Source of the DNA: Icerya purchasi
Taxonomy: Eukaryota > Arthropoda > Insecta > Hemiptera > Monophlebidae
Length of the DNA stretch: 64,000 nt
Assembly (NCBI GenBank): GCA_039619475.1
Contig: CM077116.1
Coordinates: 301,982,464-302,046,463, forward strand
Reading direction: 5' to 3'
Below the pieces are notes generated by a model. It did no database searches and was not told where the DNA came from. It was given only the letters and a program-made list of their open reading frames with translations. Positions 35,427 to 46,499 of this stretch are shown one piece after another. Positions within the stretch are counted from its first letter, which is position 1. Every line of letters starts with the position of its first letter. The position numbers were made by a program, and so were the translations under genes.

Positions 35427-35439
35427 CATATGACGGTAC

Positions 35440-36258
35440 ATCGTAACAAGCATAATACGTCTTTAACATAAATGATTTCCCGAAGATGTCTCGACTCATA
35501 AAACCGCGGTGAAAAAATTTTAATATCATTCATGCGCTAATTTAAATATAAATATTAACCAATTCTAAAGACGTTCGCTGTTTTTTGCATCTTTAAAACT
35601 ATTTCTTACTTTCTTTAAATGTTTTAAAGTGAGGAATGCCCATAAATCGGAACGGCCTTATTAGTTCGTGCGCCGTTTTATTTGGCTTCTAATTTTAAAG
35701 CTGTATTACAGTATATGTATATACATTTCACACAGCATTCTCGTATATTTATGAACATTTAAAAATGTTCAAATCATTATTGATCTTTCCGAAATGTTTT
35801 AAAAACTGCGTAATTATCGTTTGATAGCAAACTTACCATCAATATATGGATAGCCCCGAGAATTAAAAAAAAAATATTAATCGGCAAAATTCTAATTCGC
35901 AATCCTACCGTTCTTAGACACGCTACTGAGCTGTATTAGTTTCAGTTCCGATCGAAGTTATACGAAATGCCGATAACAGGTTGTTTTCAAAATTAAATTA
36001 GTTAAAAAATAACGTAACACGCCACAATGATAAAACATATAATATACTTTTTAAAAATTGTATATTGGAGATCAGTATAAACAGCATATTTTTATTATTG
36101 TATATATATGTATATATGTATAATATATGTATGTATATGCATGTGTTCATGTATATAAAAGATGAAAATAAAAAACAAAATCAATTTTTTCTGTAATCTT
36201 TGCTTTAAAACTATTTTAGCATTAATTGAACTTTAACATCAGATGAATTATAAGAAGT

Positions 36259-36317
<59 letters not shown>

Positions 36318-39300
36318 ATTTTATGAAAAAAATATATCATTACTACGTTCATCTGAAATATAAATAAACATAAAGTTAACGTAAGTTAAAGAATGAAAAT
36401 TACATAATCGTACTTCAAATTTTTACAAAATTAATTTAAAAACACCCTGCAAATGCAGATGGTAGTTTTTTATAATTACTGTGTAATTTTTCGCAAAACA
36501 ACATTTTTTTTTTATTGTAATAAATTCCGAATTCTCTACACCTTTCGATATTACCATTTATTCGCTACAGCTCTACACACATTAATCCAGCATGTGCTTT
36601 AAAAATTTTCATTTCTAATCCATACGAAAAACCTTTACTGTCATTTTAGATTCATTTATAACATACTTTTGTATTTTTATGAAATACTCTGCTGAATAAG
36701 GTACATTTTTTTCCATTATAAACCTTAGCCTGGGTAAATCGTGTGCCTCTTCAGTTAATAAAAAGAAAGGATAAAAGAAAACGACATCACTTCTGTTACA
36801 TAAATGTGTATGTAAAAGATTTTCTTTTTCTTTTCTTGTTCCTTTTTTGTTAATTTTTGTTTTTTTCGAGGGAAAGGCATTTTAGATCGTGTTTAAACTC
36901 AGCGTGCGGTGCGTGTATACGTTGTGGATTTTTTTTTCGAACTAATGTAATCGGTGCATTATGTCTAATTTGAAACAGTCACGCGGCCATGTGACTCTAA
37001 AACGCCCGTACGGCTTGACTTGTAAACATGTTCGATTTTCTTTAACCGCACACAGATTAGAAATAGTTTTTGCGTACAATTATCATTTGATTAATGAGTA
37101 TCTGTAATGGAACAATTAATTTCCGGAAACTAAAAATCGGTCAATTTCACGGAATAAAATACGCATAAAGAAAAAAGCGGAATTTTTAATATTTCTTTGA
37201 TTATTTATAATATGTCGAATGTTTATTTTAATTATTTGAAATATAGTCGTAATAATTGTTGTTCTTTCTAGCTGTACATTTAAAAGTTCGGTAATTCTAG
37301 ATGTTTAATTACAAACAGTGGAAACCGCATTAAATGCGAATTCAGCGTGGAATTAAATCGATACATTTATTATACGCGGTATTTTATTCTGTGATCGTAT
37401 AGAAAAACAAAATTGAGGGAAAAATTTAACATTTTAACAGAAAAAGAGTTCACATTTTTCATAAAACTAAACTGTGATTTGGTGATAATTCGGCAATTAA
37501 AATTTTAAAAAAAACAGTTTAGACTAATTGGAACAATTTTCCTAAAGCAGAAGAAGAGTGTGCAAAAGGAAACTGTTGAATTTTTTGAAAAAATATAATA
37601 AAAAAAAAAAAATCGAAATAGTCTCGTAATTATACAATTGTAAGGCTTATTTCGTTTTTTTTTTTTCTTTTTTATTTGCGCTATTGCAGAACACTCTCGT
37701 ATAGCATGACTTTTAGGATGAGATTTTAATATGATAATGTGTTTTACAATTTTGTCTGAATCGATTTACATTTACAAATATACTTTCAGAACATTCGCTG
37801 ATTGTGCACATATTTTACATAGTTAAACCAATTGTTTCGCAAACTGTTATTTAACACAATGCAATAAAATTTATTTTATTTGCAACTGCTTACCGATTTG
37901 TCTTTTGAAATGTACAAGTTCATTAATATCTAAATAATAATGTATTTAAAACATACGGAAATTAGGACAAAAAAAAAAACACCTTCAAAATTATGAAACG
38001 TAATTATTAATAGAATTTTGTTTATAGTAGATCCTTAACATTCGGAATTTTTAAATTGACGAATGCAAATTCGCGACCGATTTTAACCTGAATTCCATTC
38101 CAGTATATTCGTAAAATGGTTTCTTGTCATTTTTCATTTGAGAAAATAAGTGGCGAAATTCACATAATTTTTATTTTATTGTGTTACCTTTTTTTGTTTT
38201 TTTTTATTTGTTCGCACCTAATCTTTATACGTAAAACGCTCAAAATTAAAATTATTCTTTTTTTATTTATATTTATAGAAATTACCGTGGAGTTTCTGCC
38301 GAAATCGAACGGTACAAATGAAAAAAAGTAATAATTATGCGAACTGACGCGTTTCTTCAGGTATTCCCGCAAAATTACTAACACACAGTACCTCGACCTT
38401 TTCATTCTTTAACTTACAGCAGTTTTCTTCGTAACGAAGATAATTCGTTTTAGAGTTAAAAAACAATAATAATAATAATAAAAAAAAAAAAAATAATAAT
38501 AAAAACTATTAAAATAAAAAATCGCATTTTTAAAATAATTACATTATTTTCAATTTCCGATTTATACCGTCAGTATTCACGGACGCCATCAAAAAACCGG
38601 GTGGTGGTTCTGAGGCGAAACTGAATCGAAATATAACCGTTTTCAAAGATTATTTATCGCAAAAACAGTTTAAAGGTAAAAGTTTGTAAATATAGCTTTC
38701 GCATATTGTAATCCGGAAATCGGCTTATTTCGCGTTCTTATAATCGACGACTAGCTTTAACTTATTTCGACAAAAACCTGTACTTCGAATTTTAAAGGTA
38801 TTATTACTCGTTTGCTTTAAAAAATATACGGTAAAAAAATATTAAAAATAATTACTCTCAAGGCCATTCCTGAAGCGGTATCGCGTTGATTTAATTTTTG
38901 ATGCTCTATCAAATTTTAATCGAGCAAAAAAGAAAAGGAAAAAAAGAAATTCTTCCGTGTTACGCTTCGAAGTAATTTTAACTAAAAATAGAGCAACCGT
39001 GTCGATTTGTTTTAGCTCCTTTTTTTTTTTTTTTTCACGTTCGACTATGTATGCCGCCAGGAATGGCCTTTGAACAGCGTCTTAAAAACTAAAACAATAA
39101 TAATAATTATTCATAAAAGGCAACTGAATTACGCGTTGAGACGAAATTTTTCTCGATTGCGCGTATACATATCGACGATATATTGTTGTTTTTTCCGCTT
39201 AAATTTAGCTGTATTTTCGTTTAATTTCTAATTATCTTAGGCGCTCGCATGATTTTTCCTCAACCGGGCGGGCGGCAAGGCTGCAAAAAAGGTACTTTAC

Positions 39301-39630
39301 GAAGAACTCTTCAAAAACACCCGGGGAAATTTGGTTATTAACTTCGAGGATAAACTTCAAAAGTTTTTAGCGAAAAATTTATAATGAAAATTTTAAAAAT
39401 TACACATTAACAGCTTTACAACAATTCATCGTGCGTAATTATTACGTAGTTGCGGATAATTTTATTTCCGCCGACATTCGACTATTACGCTATTTTTACT
39501 TTATGAAAAAAAGTGGGGATACTTTCAAAATTTCCGGGTTATACGGACTTTCCCCTAAATCGAACTAATCTTATTTTTTGCCGAATTCTAGCTATCGGAT
39601 TTTTTCATTTTTCAAATTTTCAGCACGCCA
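35440..39630. other. Long AT-rich stretch without a recognisable gene
   Basis: It contains a (TA)n microsatellite at about 36261-36312, poly-A/T tracts, and short frames at 38116-38405 that look like chance. No exon, RNA gene or repeat end was identified. It lies between the 3' ends of the converging onecut and Mgat2 genes, nearer Mgat2. Confidence 0.45.
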
Positions 39631-39631
39631 C

Positions 39632-39661
39632 AATAGCCCCCACTCTTGCGGACGCCTATGT
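39632..39661. mobile_element. Possible hAT-like right end, solitary
   Basis: Read in reverse complement the string starts CATAGGCGTCCGCAAG and continues into a G-rich run, in the style of the MITE ends in this window. No partner end was found. Weak. Confidence 0.25.
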
Positions 39662-39737
39662 ATGTTATTTAAACGAAAAAATCTTTTTTGGAAAATACAA
39701 GTTTATAAAAATCGTACAAAATTTACTTTTTTTTCTG

Positions 39738-39738
<1 letters not shown>

Positions 39739-39769
<31 letters not shown>
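39739..39769. repeat. Poly-T tract
   Basis: An essentially uninterrupted run of about 30 T on the plus strand, that is poly-A on the Mgat2 strand, about 145 bases downstream of the Mgat2 stop. Confidence 0.9.
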
Positions 39770-39770
<1 letters not shown>

Positions 39771-39911
39771 ATTAAAAACGATTATATAAATACAAATGTA
39801 TAACTGAATTAAAAAAAAAAAATATCGCGCGGATTAACAGGAGGTAGAGGTCCTTTTAGTATTTTATACATTGTTACGTAAAGAGAAAAATGGTGGACGA
39901 CACAACGTATA

Positions 39912-40122
39912 TCACCTGCTTGATAATGTCATGTTCAAACATAACTGAACATCTCGAATATCTCCCCATCCACCGTTGCCCTTCCGAATTTGTTTCCTTT
40001 TAGCAGTGTTATACATGAGCTTTAATTCATCCGGATAGAAATACCGACTGGATGAATGCAATAATTTCTGCACTTTCCTAATTGCAGCGGTGCTATGGCA
40101 ACTGTTCTTATGATGAACGCCA
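39912..40122 (-). CDS. Mgat2: Mgat2, last coding exon
   Basis: Mgat2 is the type II Golgi membrane enzyme that adds beta-1,2-GlcNAc to the alpha-1,6 mannose arm of N-glycans, starting complex and paucimannose-type branching. This exon starts after the acceptor 'tgcgtag' with T, which completes a TG|T Cys codon from the exon at 42528. It then reads GVHHKNSCHSTAAIRKVQKL, LLHSSSRYFYPDEL and, near the end, GNGGWGDIRDVQLC before TGA at 39912-39914. The C-terminal NGGWGDIRDxxLC block is strongly diagnostic of the family, and the Cys residues match positions involved in disulphides. The intron before it (40123-42527, 2405 bp) holds a LINE tail and a MITE. Confidence 0.94.
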
Positions 40123-40149
40123 CTACGCAATAAACAAAAAAAAAAAAAA

Positions 40150-40885
40150 AAAAATATGAATTAACGATTTTCAAATTCAATTTCCAAACACATTTACGTC
40201 GAAAGGCTATTACATAAGAATCTGAATATTAAGTTACGCAGATTGTCGACGATTGCGCAGATTTTAAAATTTTACAAATAAATATAAAATAAGTACATAA
40301 AACGAAAGTTTTCCGATGATACCAGAAAAATACGATTTACATAGACGCCGCTCTCGTAATCCCAACTACTAATAAGTATGACATGTTTTGCTTCTTACCC
40401 AGACCCGTCTTTACTCAGGATCAATACGCAGTGGTCAAAAATCAAAACAAAAAAAAAAAAAAAAAAAAAAAACCCTAAAAGAAACACCTAAAACTTTATC
40501 TCCAACAGGCGAAATATCAGTTTTATAGGTGTTTTCTAATGACGTTGAATTTGGTAATACTCCGGTGTTAAGTCTCACTGTTTACCTATAGTTACAAGCA
40601 TTTTTCGTCACAAAATTGACCTGACACATTTTTGCTCCAAATTCTGTTCAACAATCGAAACAGTTAAACATACAATATTATAACTTGGTAAATGATTTTC
40701 AATTTGAAAAAGTGATTATTTAATAAATGCAACGACTGGAACACAAAGGACAAAAACTGGAAAAAAACGAAGCAAGAAAAACAAAAATATGTAAACGTTA
40801 AGGTAATCCCGCGGCTGTAATATTTTCATGCGTTTTCATGATAATCACATAGCGTCTAAGAACATATTAGGAGTTAATATTTGTT
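40150..40885 (-). other. Mgat2 intron sequence, nothing recognised
   Basis: AT-rich intronic sequence with poly-A tracts (about 40135-40154 and 40448-40472). No feature beyond simple repeats. Confidence 0.5.
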
Positions 40886-40889
40886 TCCT

Positions 40890-41075
40890 TTCAACTGTTT
40901 TCTGTCCATAGGCCACCACCCAATTGTAGAACGCGCTTTGTCCACCTCTGATCGTTCAGGAAGAACTAGGAAGGCGCAAGACCGGAACGAGTAGAAGAAG
41001 CTGAGGAAAACCTATGTCCAGCGGTGGATCGAGATACAGGCTAAATCGTAAATCGTAAATCGTAAATTTTTGTTT
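40890..41075 (+). mobile_element. 3' tail of an RTE-type LINE
   Basis: The plus strand reads RKAQDRNE, a stop, KKLRKTYVQRWIEIQA near 40968-41040. This matches the C-terminus of RTE-like reverse transcriptases ('AQDR..W......YVQ.W'). It is followed by a short tandem of 'taaatcg' units (about 41043-41068), the kind of 3' simple repeat used by this clade. It lies in the last Mgat2 intron, antisense to the gene. Confidence 0.62.
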
Positions 41076-41079
41076 CCCT

Positions 41080-41940
41080 CGCTTAGGCATTCTAAAGATA
41101 ACAATATGACCAATAATTCGAGTGTTGCGAATGGCTTCGATCAAACCACGGGGAACTTGCAGAATGAGATACTAATCAAGAAGCTTTTTATTATATGCTT
41201 CAAATATTAAGCTTCACGAGGAGATCAAAGTTATTTTTTGTACTTCAGTATGTACATATACATGTATTTTGGAACCTTAATAGCTTTTGAAAAATGCAAC
41301 AACACTATATCGATTTAAAAGAGTTAAAAATAATGGAGCGTAATTATAAGCTTGAAAAAAACGAAGTTTTATTCGCTATATCAATCGGCCCTATAGATAG
41401 GTTTCTGAAAAAACCGCATTCCAATTTTAAACAAAATTCCAAAATATGCGACTTATTATTTGACATGAAATCAGTAGTAGGTTTTTCTCACTTTTTTTCC
41501 GATTTCGTGCAATGGAGTAGGGGGTTTAGTCATATTGATAAAATCTGGACTATCTGGCATATTTATGCGACGTATGTACAGAATTTTATAACAACATATT
41601 GATACACAAATTATATTACCTAGAATTATATTTTTATTTTATGTTGAAATTTTCTTCACAAATATTAAGAATAATATTACTAAATGATATTCGGAGTATA
41701 TTTCTTAAGAATTGAAATTCAGAAGCTTCTAATCCCCTCTCCGCGGGGGATTTAGCCCAGTAACATAGGGGGCTGTATTGTACAGCTTAATGCCAAAACC
41801 CCGCCCTCTTCGTATTTTTCATATTATATCAGATCCAACTTATCCCTTTACCAATTCTGCCTCACTTTTCGCCAATAAAGCAATTCGCAATTATAAGTAC
41901 ACACGCGTATAGATAATTAATAATACCCCACCGGACACCA
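41080..41940 (-). other. Mgat2 intron sequence, unassigned
   Basis: A 102-codon plus-strand frame (41294-41602) reads KELKIMERNYKLEKNE but shows no domain. Around 41735-41815 is a GC-richer patch ('ctccgcgggggatttagccc') that may be another repeat end. No exon recognised. Confidence 0.35.
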
Positions 41941-41950
41941 CCGACTTAAG

Positions 41951-42248
41951 CAAGGTCGTCGCCAGCCGATGAGCCAGGGAGGGGCAAGATGAGTTGCCAG
42001 CCACCCCGTGGAGGGGGGGCAAGATGATAGAACGAGGATATGAGTTGTTATAGGAAAAATAAAATTTATAAGTTGTAAAGGCTTAATATTTTATTAAACA
42101 AGAATAAAATCTTAATTAAAACATAAGTTTTCCAAATTGTCCATGATTACGCGCCTATGAATATTCATCAATGCAGTTGATTAAAAAGTTTCAAGGCTCC
42201 AGGGGGGGGGCAGCTGCCCCTCCCTGCCCCCCGCTGGCGACGCCCATG
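41951..42248 (-). mobile_element. hAT-type MITE, copy 2
   Basis: A 298 bp non-coding element with ends CAAGGTCGTCGCCAG and, in reverse complement, CATGGGCGTCGCCAG (13 of 15 match). It is flanked by GACTTAAG (41943-41950) and GACTTAAA (42249-42256), an 8 bp target duplication with one mismatch. It shares its interior with copies 1 and 3. It has a G-run near 42205-42213 and lies in the last Mgat2 intron. Confidence 0.85.
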
Positions 42249-42527
42249 GACTTAAATATGGTCTTTCACGATGTAAATTAAATGATTACAGAAATTAAAT
42301 ATATTTAACGGGAATTTAAAACGAGCCGATATATCCGGCGTCTACTTCCGAAGAAGACTGCTCCTACGACTGAAACATAAATGACTACGTTTAAATATAG
42401 TTACACTGTGGTTAATTTCAACTTTGAAATTTATAATATTGTGTTACGTTATTACGTAGATTAGCTTTGAAATGATAGTTGTTAGCACGTTTTTAAAAAT
42501 TCGTTATATTGATATTAATACACTTAC

Positions 42528-42742
42528 CATTCCCCAATATGGTAAACTCGCGGGGCTCGTAACATTAGAGCTACTAATTCTCGCTTTAAACAAGTATTCG
42601 ATACAACCTGCAAACTCCAGTCCCAATTGTAATCGTCATAAGTACAGAATTTTGTAGAACAATTTTTCAGCTCTTCCCAAACAGACCTATCATACGCCAT
42701 ACCCATGTTGTGTTTGCTGCTGATCCACGGCGTTATTTCCGC
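42528..42742 (-). CDS. Mgat2: Mgat2, fourth recognised exon
   Basis: This 215 bp exon starts after the acceptor 'tatatatag' in phase 0 with AEITPWISSKHN, then MGMAYDRSVWEELKNC, TKFCTYDDYNWDWSLQ and APRVYHIGE, ending TG|gtaagt so that the last codon (Cys) is completed by the next exon. The SKHNMG and FCTYDDYNWDW blocks are signature motifs of MGAT2; the acidic TYDDYNWDW region belongs to the active site in the family. It joins in frame to DYNK at the end of the 49527-49687 exon, and the spacing from SLGTY to HNMG equals that of vertebrate MGAT2 as I recall it. No residue that I know to be essential is missing. Confidence 0.96.
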
Positions 42743-43186
42743 CTATATATAAATAAGGAATATATTTTTTAAATCAAAAACTACAAAGCCAAAATTGATA
42801 TTACACGAGATAGGCGGTTAAATTAAGTTGCCGAGGATAAAGCCAAACAAAATGTACAAAATAAATGTAAACACCTATGTAATTAATTACTTCTAGGTAT
42901 AATGAACGATCTGCGAAGGATAAATAATTTAAAATCATGTAAACAATAAGTAACGATCTATCTGTTTTTAGCGCTGTTAGTTTTGTAAAGTATATTTAAA
43001 TGCGATATGATTTTTTTTTTTTTTAATTTTAAAATAAGTTTGTGGGTCTCACTAGGCAAGTATGCCCGTTAAACAGGGCTTGAACAAAAAACCATTAAAG
43101 ACATAATTAGGGTCACAATAAATAGGAGAATATAGAGCTAAATATTTATTGGTGTATACAATATTTGAGAAACAAGGACGCTACAA

Positions 43187-43219
43187 GATGATGATGATGA
43201 TGATGATGATGGTGATGAT
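43187..43219. repeat. (GAT)n microsatellite
   Basis: About 11 GAT units with one 'ggt' variant, followed by a short TTTAA repeat (about 43220-43244). It lies in the 6.8 kb Mgat2 intron (42743-49526). Confidence 0.9.
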
Positions 43220-43574
43220 TTAATTTAATTTAATTTAATTTAAATTAGAATTAAAAAAAAACATTAATAAAATCATGAAAAAATTTGAATTCCTTAATTT
43301 TCCGTTGTTTTTACTGTGCCTGTAAAAACACAAATGGCCTGACCTCGATCATACGTTAATCATATGTCAATAAATGAAAGCCAATAATGATAAAACAAGA
43401 GCAGGGTTAACGTGGCAACCGGGAACGCATTACGCAGGAAACTGCATAAAAAAGGATTTGCCGACTACAGCGCCATCAATTGATCAATTTTCGAAGTTAT
43501 TACAAGGCTTACATTTTATTCGCGTTCTAATAATATTCGAAAAAATTTAAACTACATTCTATATTACAGAATTT

Positions 43575-44418
43575 TTAACCGACTTCAAAAAAGGAGGGGA
43601 GGTATTCAATTCGACTGTATTTTTTTTTTTACGTGTGTTACCACAGAACTTTCTTCTAGGTGAACCGATTTTGATGATTCTTCTTTTATTTGAAAGGTGA
43701 TGTTTCGCATGTGGTCCCATTTAAATTTGATCAAGATCTGGCCGATAGTTTTTGAGTTATCCTTAATAGTAATGCGGGAGATTGAAGCTTTTTGGATGCT
43801 TTTCATTTTCATGATTGTTTTCACCGTCGGGTTAGATTTATTGACTTAAAATACTATAAATTTGCCAAATTACCATGGAAATGTAGCTTTTGAGGTTTTC
43901 ACACCGTGGAAATATCTGTTCTTATTAAAATGTTTTAATTTTAAATGCAATAAAAATGCACTAAAAAGTAAAACTGAAAATGCTATTTTCTAAAAATAAT
44001 AAATACCGACACTTGAAGATTTATTATACAAATTTAAAAATGCACTAAAAAGTGAAAAATAATTACTCCCGATTAGAAAATATATATATCAGAGTGATAT
44101 AACACTTAAGTGGTGATATCGTAATTCTTATACAACATTTTTTGGAGTTGGCGTCAAATTCATTATTAAAAGAATAATTAAAAACTACATTAAATGTTCA
44201 TTAAATTGTTCCTAGATATAGTAACATGAATTTAATGCCAACTCCAAAAAGTTAATGTTGTATAAGAATTACGATATCACCACTTAAGTTATATCACTCT
44301 GTGATATATATTTTATCGGGAGTAGTTATTTTTTACTTTTTAGTGCATTTTTTAAAAATTTTTATAATAAACCTTCAAGGATCGGTATTTATTTTTTGTA
44401 AAAAAGCATTTTATTACA
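43575..44418 (+). mobile_element. Fold-back repeat, copy A
   Basis: An 844 bp element starting TTAACCGACTTCAAAAAAGG and ending near 'gcattttattaca'. An almost identical copy in reverse orientation is at 60386-61208. Its second half (about 43980-44415) is a large inverted repeat centred near 44195: arms of about 215 bp contain 'gcactaaaaagt', 'agagtgatataac', 'gtggtgatatcgtaattctt' and 'aactccaaaaa'-type strings. The first half includes 'aggtgaaccgattttgatga', a phrase I recall from widespread arthropod repeats. No protein is read; the minus frame 43606-43824 is shared with copy B only because the DNA is. It lies in a Mgat2 intron. Confidence 0.85.
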
Positions 44419-44643
44419 TGTTTTTAATTAATCGTTGAAATTCTACTTCATGTTTATTATTATTCCATAAAGAAAATAAAGTGTGGTTGGTTTTTTATCT
44501 CGAAAGGAATACTTCGGCTGTGAAAAGTAAGTTGTCTCTGTTTTGTAATGGTAAATGCACTGTTGTGTACACGCATATTAGGAAAATAATCTAAACAGGG
44601 AAATATCTAGTGCTGTGTAAAAATGATTCATTATATAACACGT

Positions 44644-44681
44644 CCATTCGGTACCTGGCCATTTTATATAATACCGAATGG
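44644..44681. repeat. Perfect 10 bp inverted repeat
   Basis: CCATTCGGTA (44644-44653) and TACCGAATGG (44672-44681) are exact inverted copies with an 18-base spacer. It could be a hairpin or an old transposon footprint in the Mgat2 intron. Confidence 0.7.
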
Positions 44682-45059
44682 TTTTAGGCAATGCAATAAA
44701 TAAAAAAATCAACATTTTTGTTCGATTATGTTATGTTATCGGCAGTATGTGTTAAATCAAAATACTGAATACTGTGTAAAAATAAATTTTCCTATAAATA
44801 ATTTTTTACAAAATGAAAATGGGGATAAATTTTAAATTAATATCGGGTTTACATTTGGATAAAGTCAAATTTAGCGAGATTTATTTTAGGTATGTAAATA
44901 TCGTTTGATTCTGGCTAATTATAAAATAGCATAAAAGCAGCATATTTCTGCAATTACTCCAAACTGATGTATCAATCAATGTACCGTTTAAAACGGACCA
45001 TGATGCATGGCCATGTTTATAATGATTGATCTAATAGTCAGTTATGCTATTGCCTCTGG

Positions 45060-46000
45060 GAAAAAAAGAATGGGCGGCACTGAAAAAGTAGGAATAAAAC
45101 ACCGAGATGAATTGAAAAATTTTCGTAAAAACATGTTAAAAGTTGGATGCACTTCTAAGTAAAGATGAAAATTGGAACTTTATAATCGATGACTAAAATC
45201 TGGTAAAGCTGGAAAATTCTGAAAATCTACGTAAAGTGCCAGACGTAAGTGTAGCTCTAAGAAAAATCGACGAAGGTTGTATTTTTGATGGCGAAAATCT
45301 GACAAACGGCGGTGGTAATGAATATGGGGTATCAGCCAATAATATAGAATATTCTACAGTAAGTACGATGATCCCGCTAAAGTGAATTATGACCATTTCA
45401 AAATACTAAGTTTGGAAAATTTCCAACTTTTCTTTGAGGTACCATCTAAAACAACTTTCCACTGAAGCATTCATCAACCGGAATGAAACTTTTACTCGCA
45501 AGAAAGAACTAAGAAAACGGTTGACATATTCAGAAGAAAAACAGGTTCTGTTCCGAATCGTGCATATGGCTTACGCGAAACCCGATAACTCTTCATTGCT
45601 GAGCTAACCAATTTTTCGCATCAATATAGGTGCGATAGAAGAACTCGAGAGAGCATGATTTATTGTGTATGTTTTTTTTTTTCTACATAGATGGGAATAA
45701 TGCAAATATACCTCTCATTTGGCTAGAAATGCATCAATGCAAGGAAACAACGGCAAATCGAATCTAATAGACATGAAGCCCCGCGTATCCATTAGGTGAT
45801 CCTCATCAGGATCATGGAAATTTCTTAGAACCGGTTTTTGCTACTCAGGAAATATAAAGTTTAATAGTCGCATTTTACAGAAGTAATAGCTATCACAGTA
45901 AGAAAGCCAAAGGGAGTAGGCATAAAAAATGCGCCGGTCCAGGGATTTTGTTACTTTCACTTCCAAAACATCCGTTAATCAGTTGATTTTGAGTATCAAG
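45060..46000 (+). pseudogene. Unidentified decayed coding-like region
   Basis: Plus-strand frames keep changing but give long low-stop stretches. Around 45155-45400 a frame runs DENWNFIID, stop, NLVKLENSEN, DEGCIFDGENLTNGGGNEYG and VSANNIEYSTV; after a frameshift, VNYDHFKILSLENF and LFFEVPSKTTF (about 45380-45455). A further shift gives QERTKKTVDIFRRKTGSVPN and RAYGLRET (about 45500-45585). The text looks protein-like and decayed, as in a retroelement or pseudogene. I do not recognise the family. It lies in a Mgat2 intron, antisense to the gene. Confidence 0.35.
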
Positions 46001-46239
46001 AAGTTGACGTAAAAAAAAAATGTTCAGTGAACAAATTCAACACGTATGTTTTTAGCAAGGTTAGATCGAACGCAGAAATGTGTAATGTGTTTTCTGAAAA
46101 TCGATCACTGTACATTTAAATGTAACACCACTGCCTATTGCAGCGAGAAATAGTCGAAATAGTCGAAATAGTCAAAAGAAGCGAGCTCAAGCGTTTCATA
46201 TACAAATTTGATATAGTAGTTGTCTCTTATATAACATTT

Positions 46240-46470
46240 TTTTCCATTTTTAATTTATATACATATATATGTATATATATATATATATATATTTGACATG
46301 AAACGTCTTGAAAATTGCTCGTGAAACGAAGTCGCGGAACGCAATGCAACGACTATTATTTTTCACCGCATATATTTATATATACTTATATGTGTATTCA
46401 TAATATATTTACGTATGTTTATAAATATTTATTTATATTCATATATAATATATAAATACTTTAAGCGATA
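46240..46470. repeat. TA-rich microsatellite cluster
   Basis: Interrupted (TA)n and 'tatatgta'-type repeats, with the purest part about 46257-46291. Confidence 0.75.
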
Positions 46471-46499
46471 TAGGCGTTTTACGTTAAATCAACGGCCCT

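Noticed and set aside
35308..35533. Two overlapping minus-strand frames of 73 codons
   Set aside because: They cross the C-rich end of the hAT-like element at 34562-35426, which gives Gly-rich readings.
41294..41602. A 102-codon plus-strand frame
   Set aside because: No domain, no splice support, and it lies antisense in a Mgat2 intron. It is mentioned only as part of the intron.
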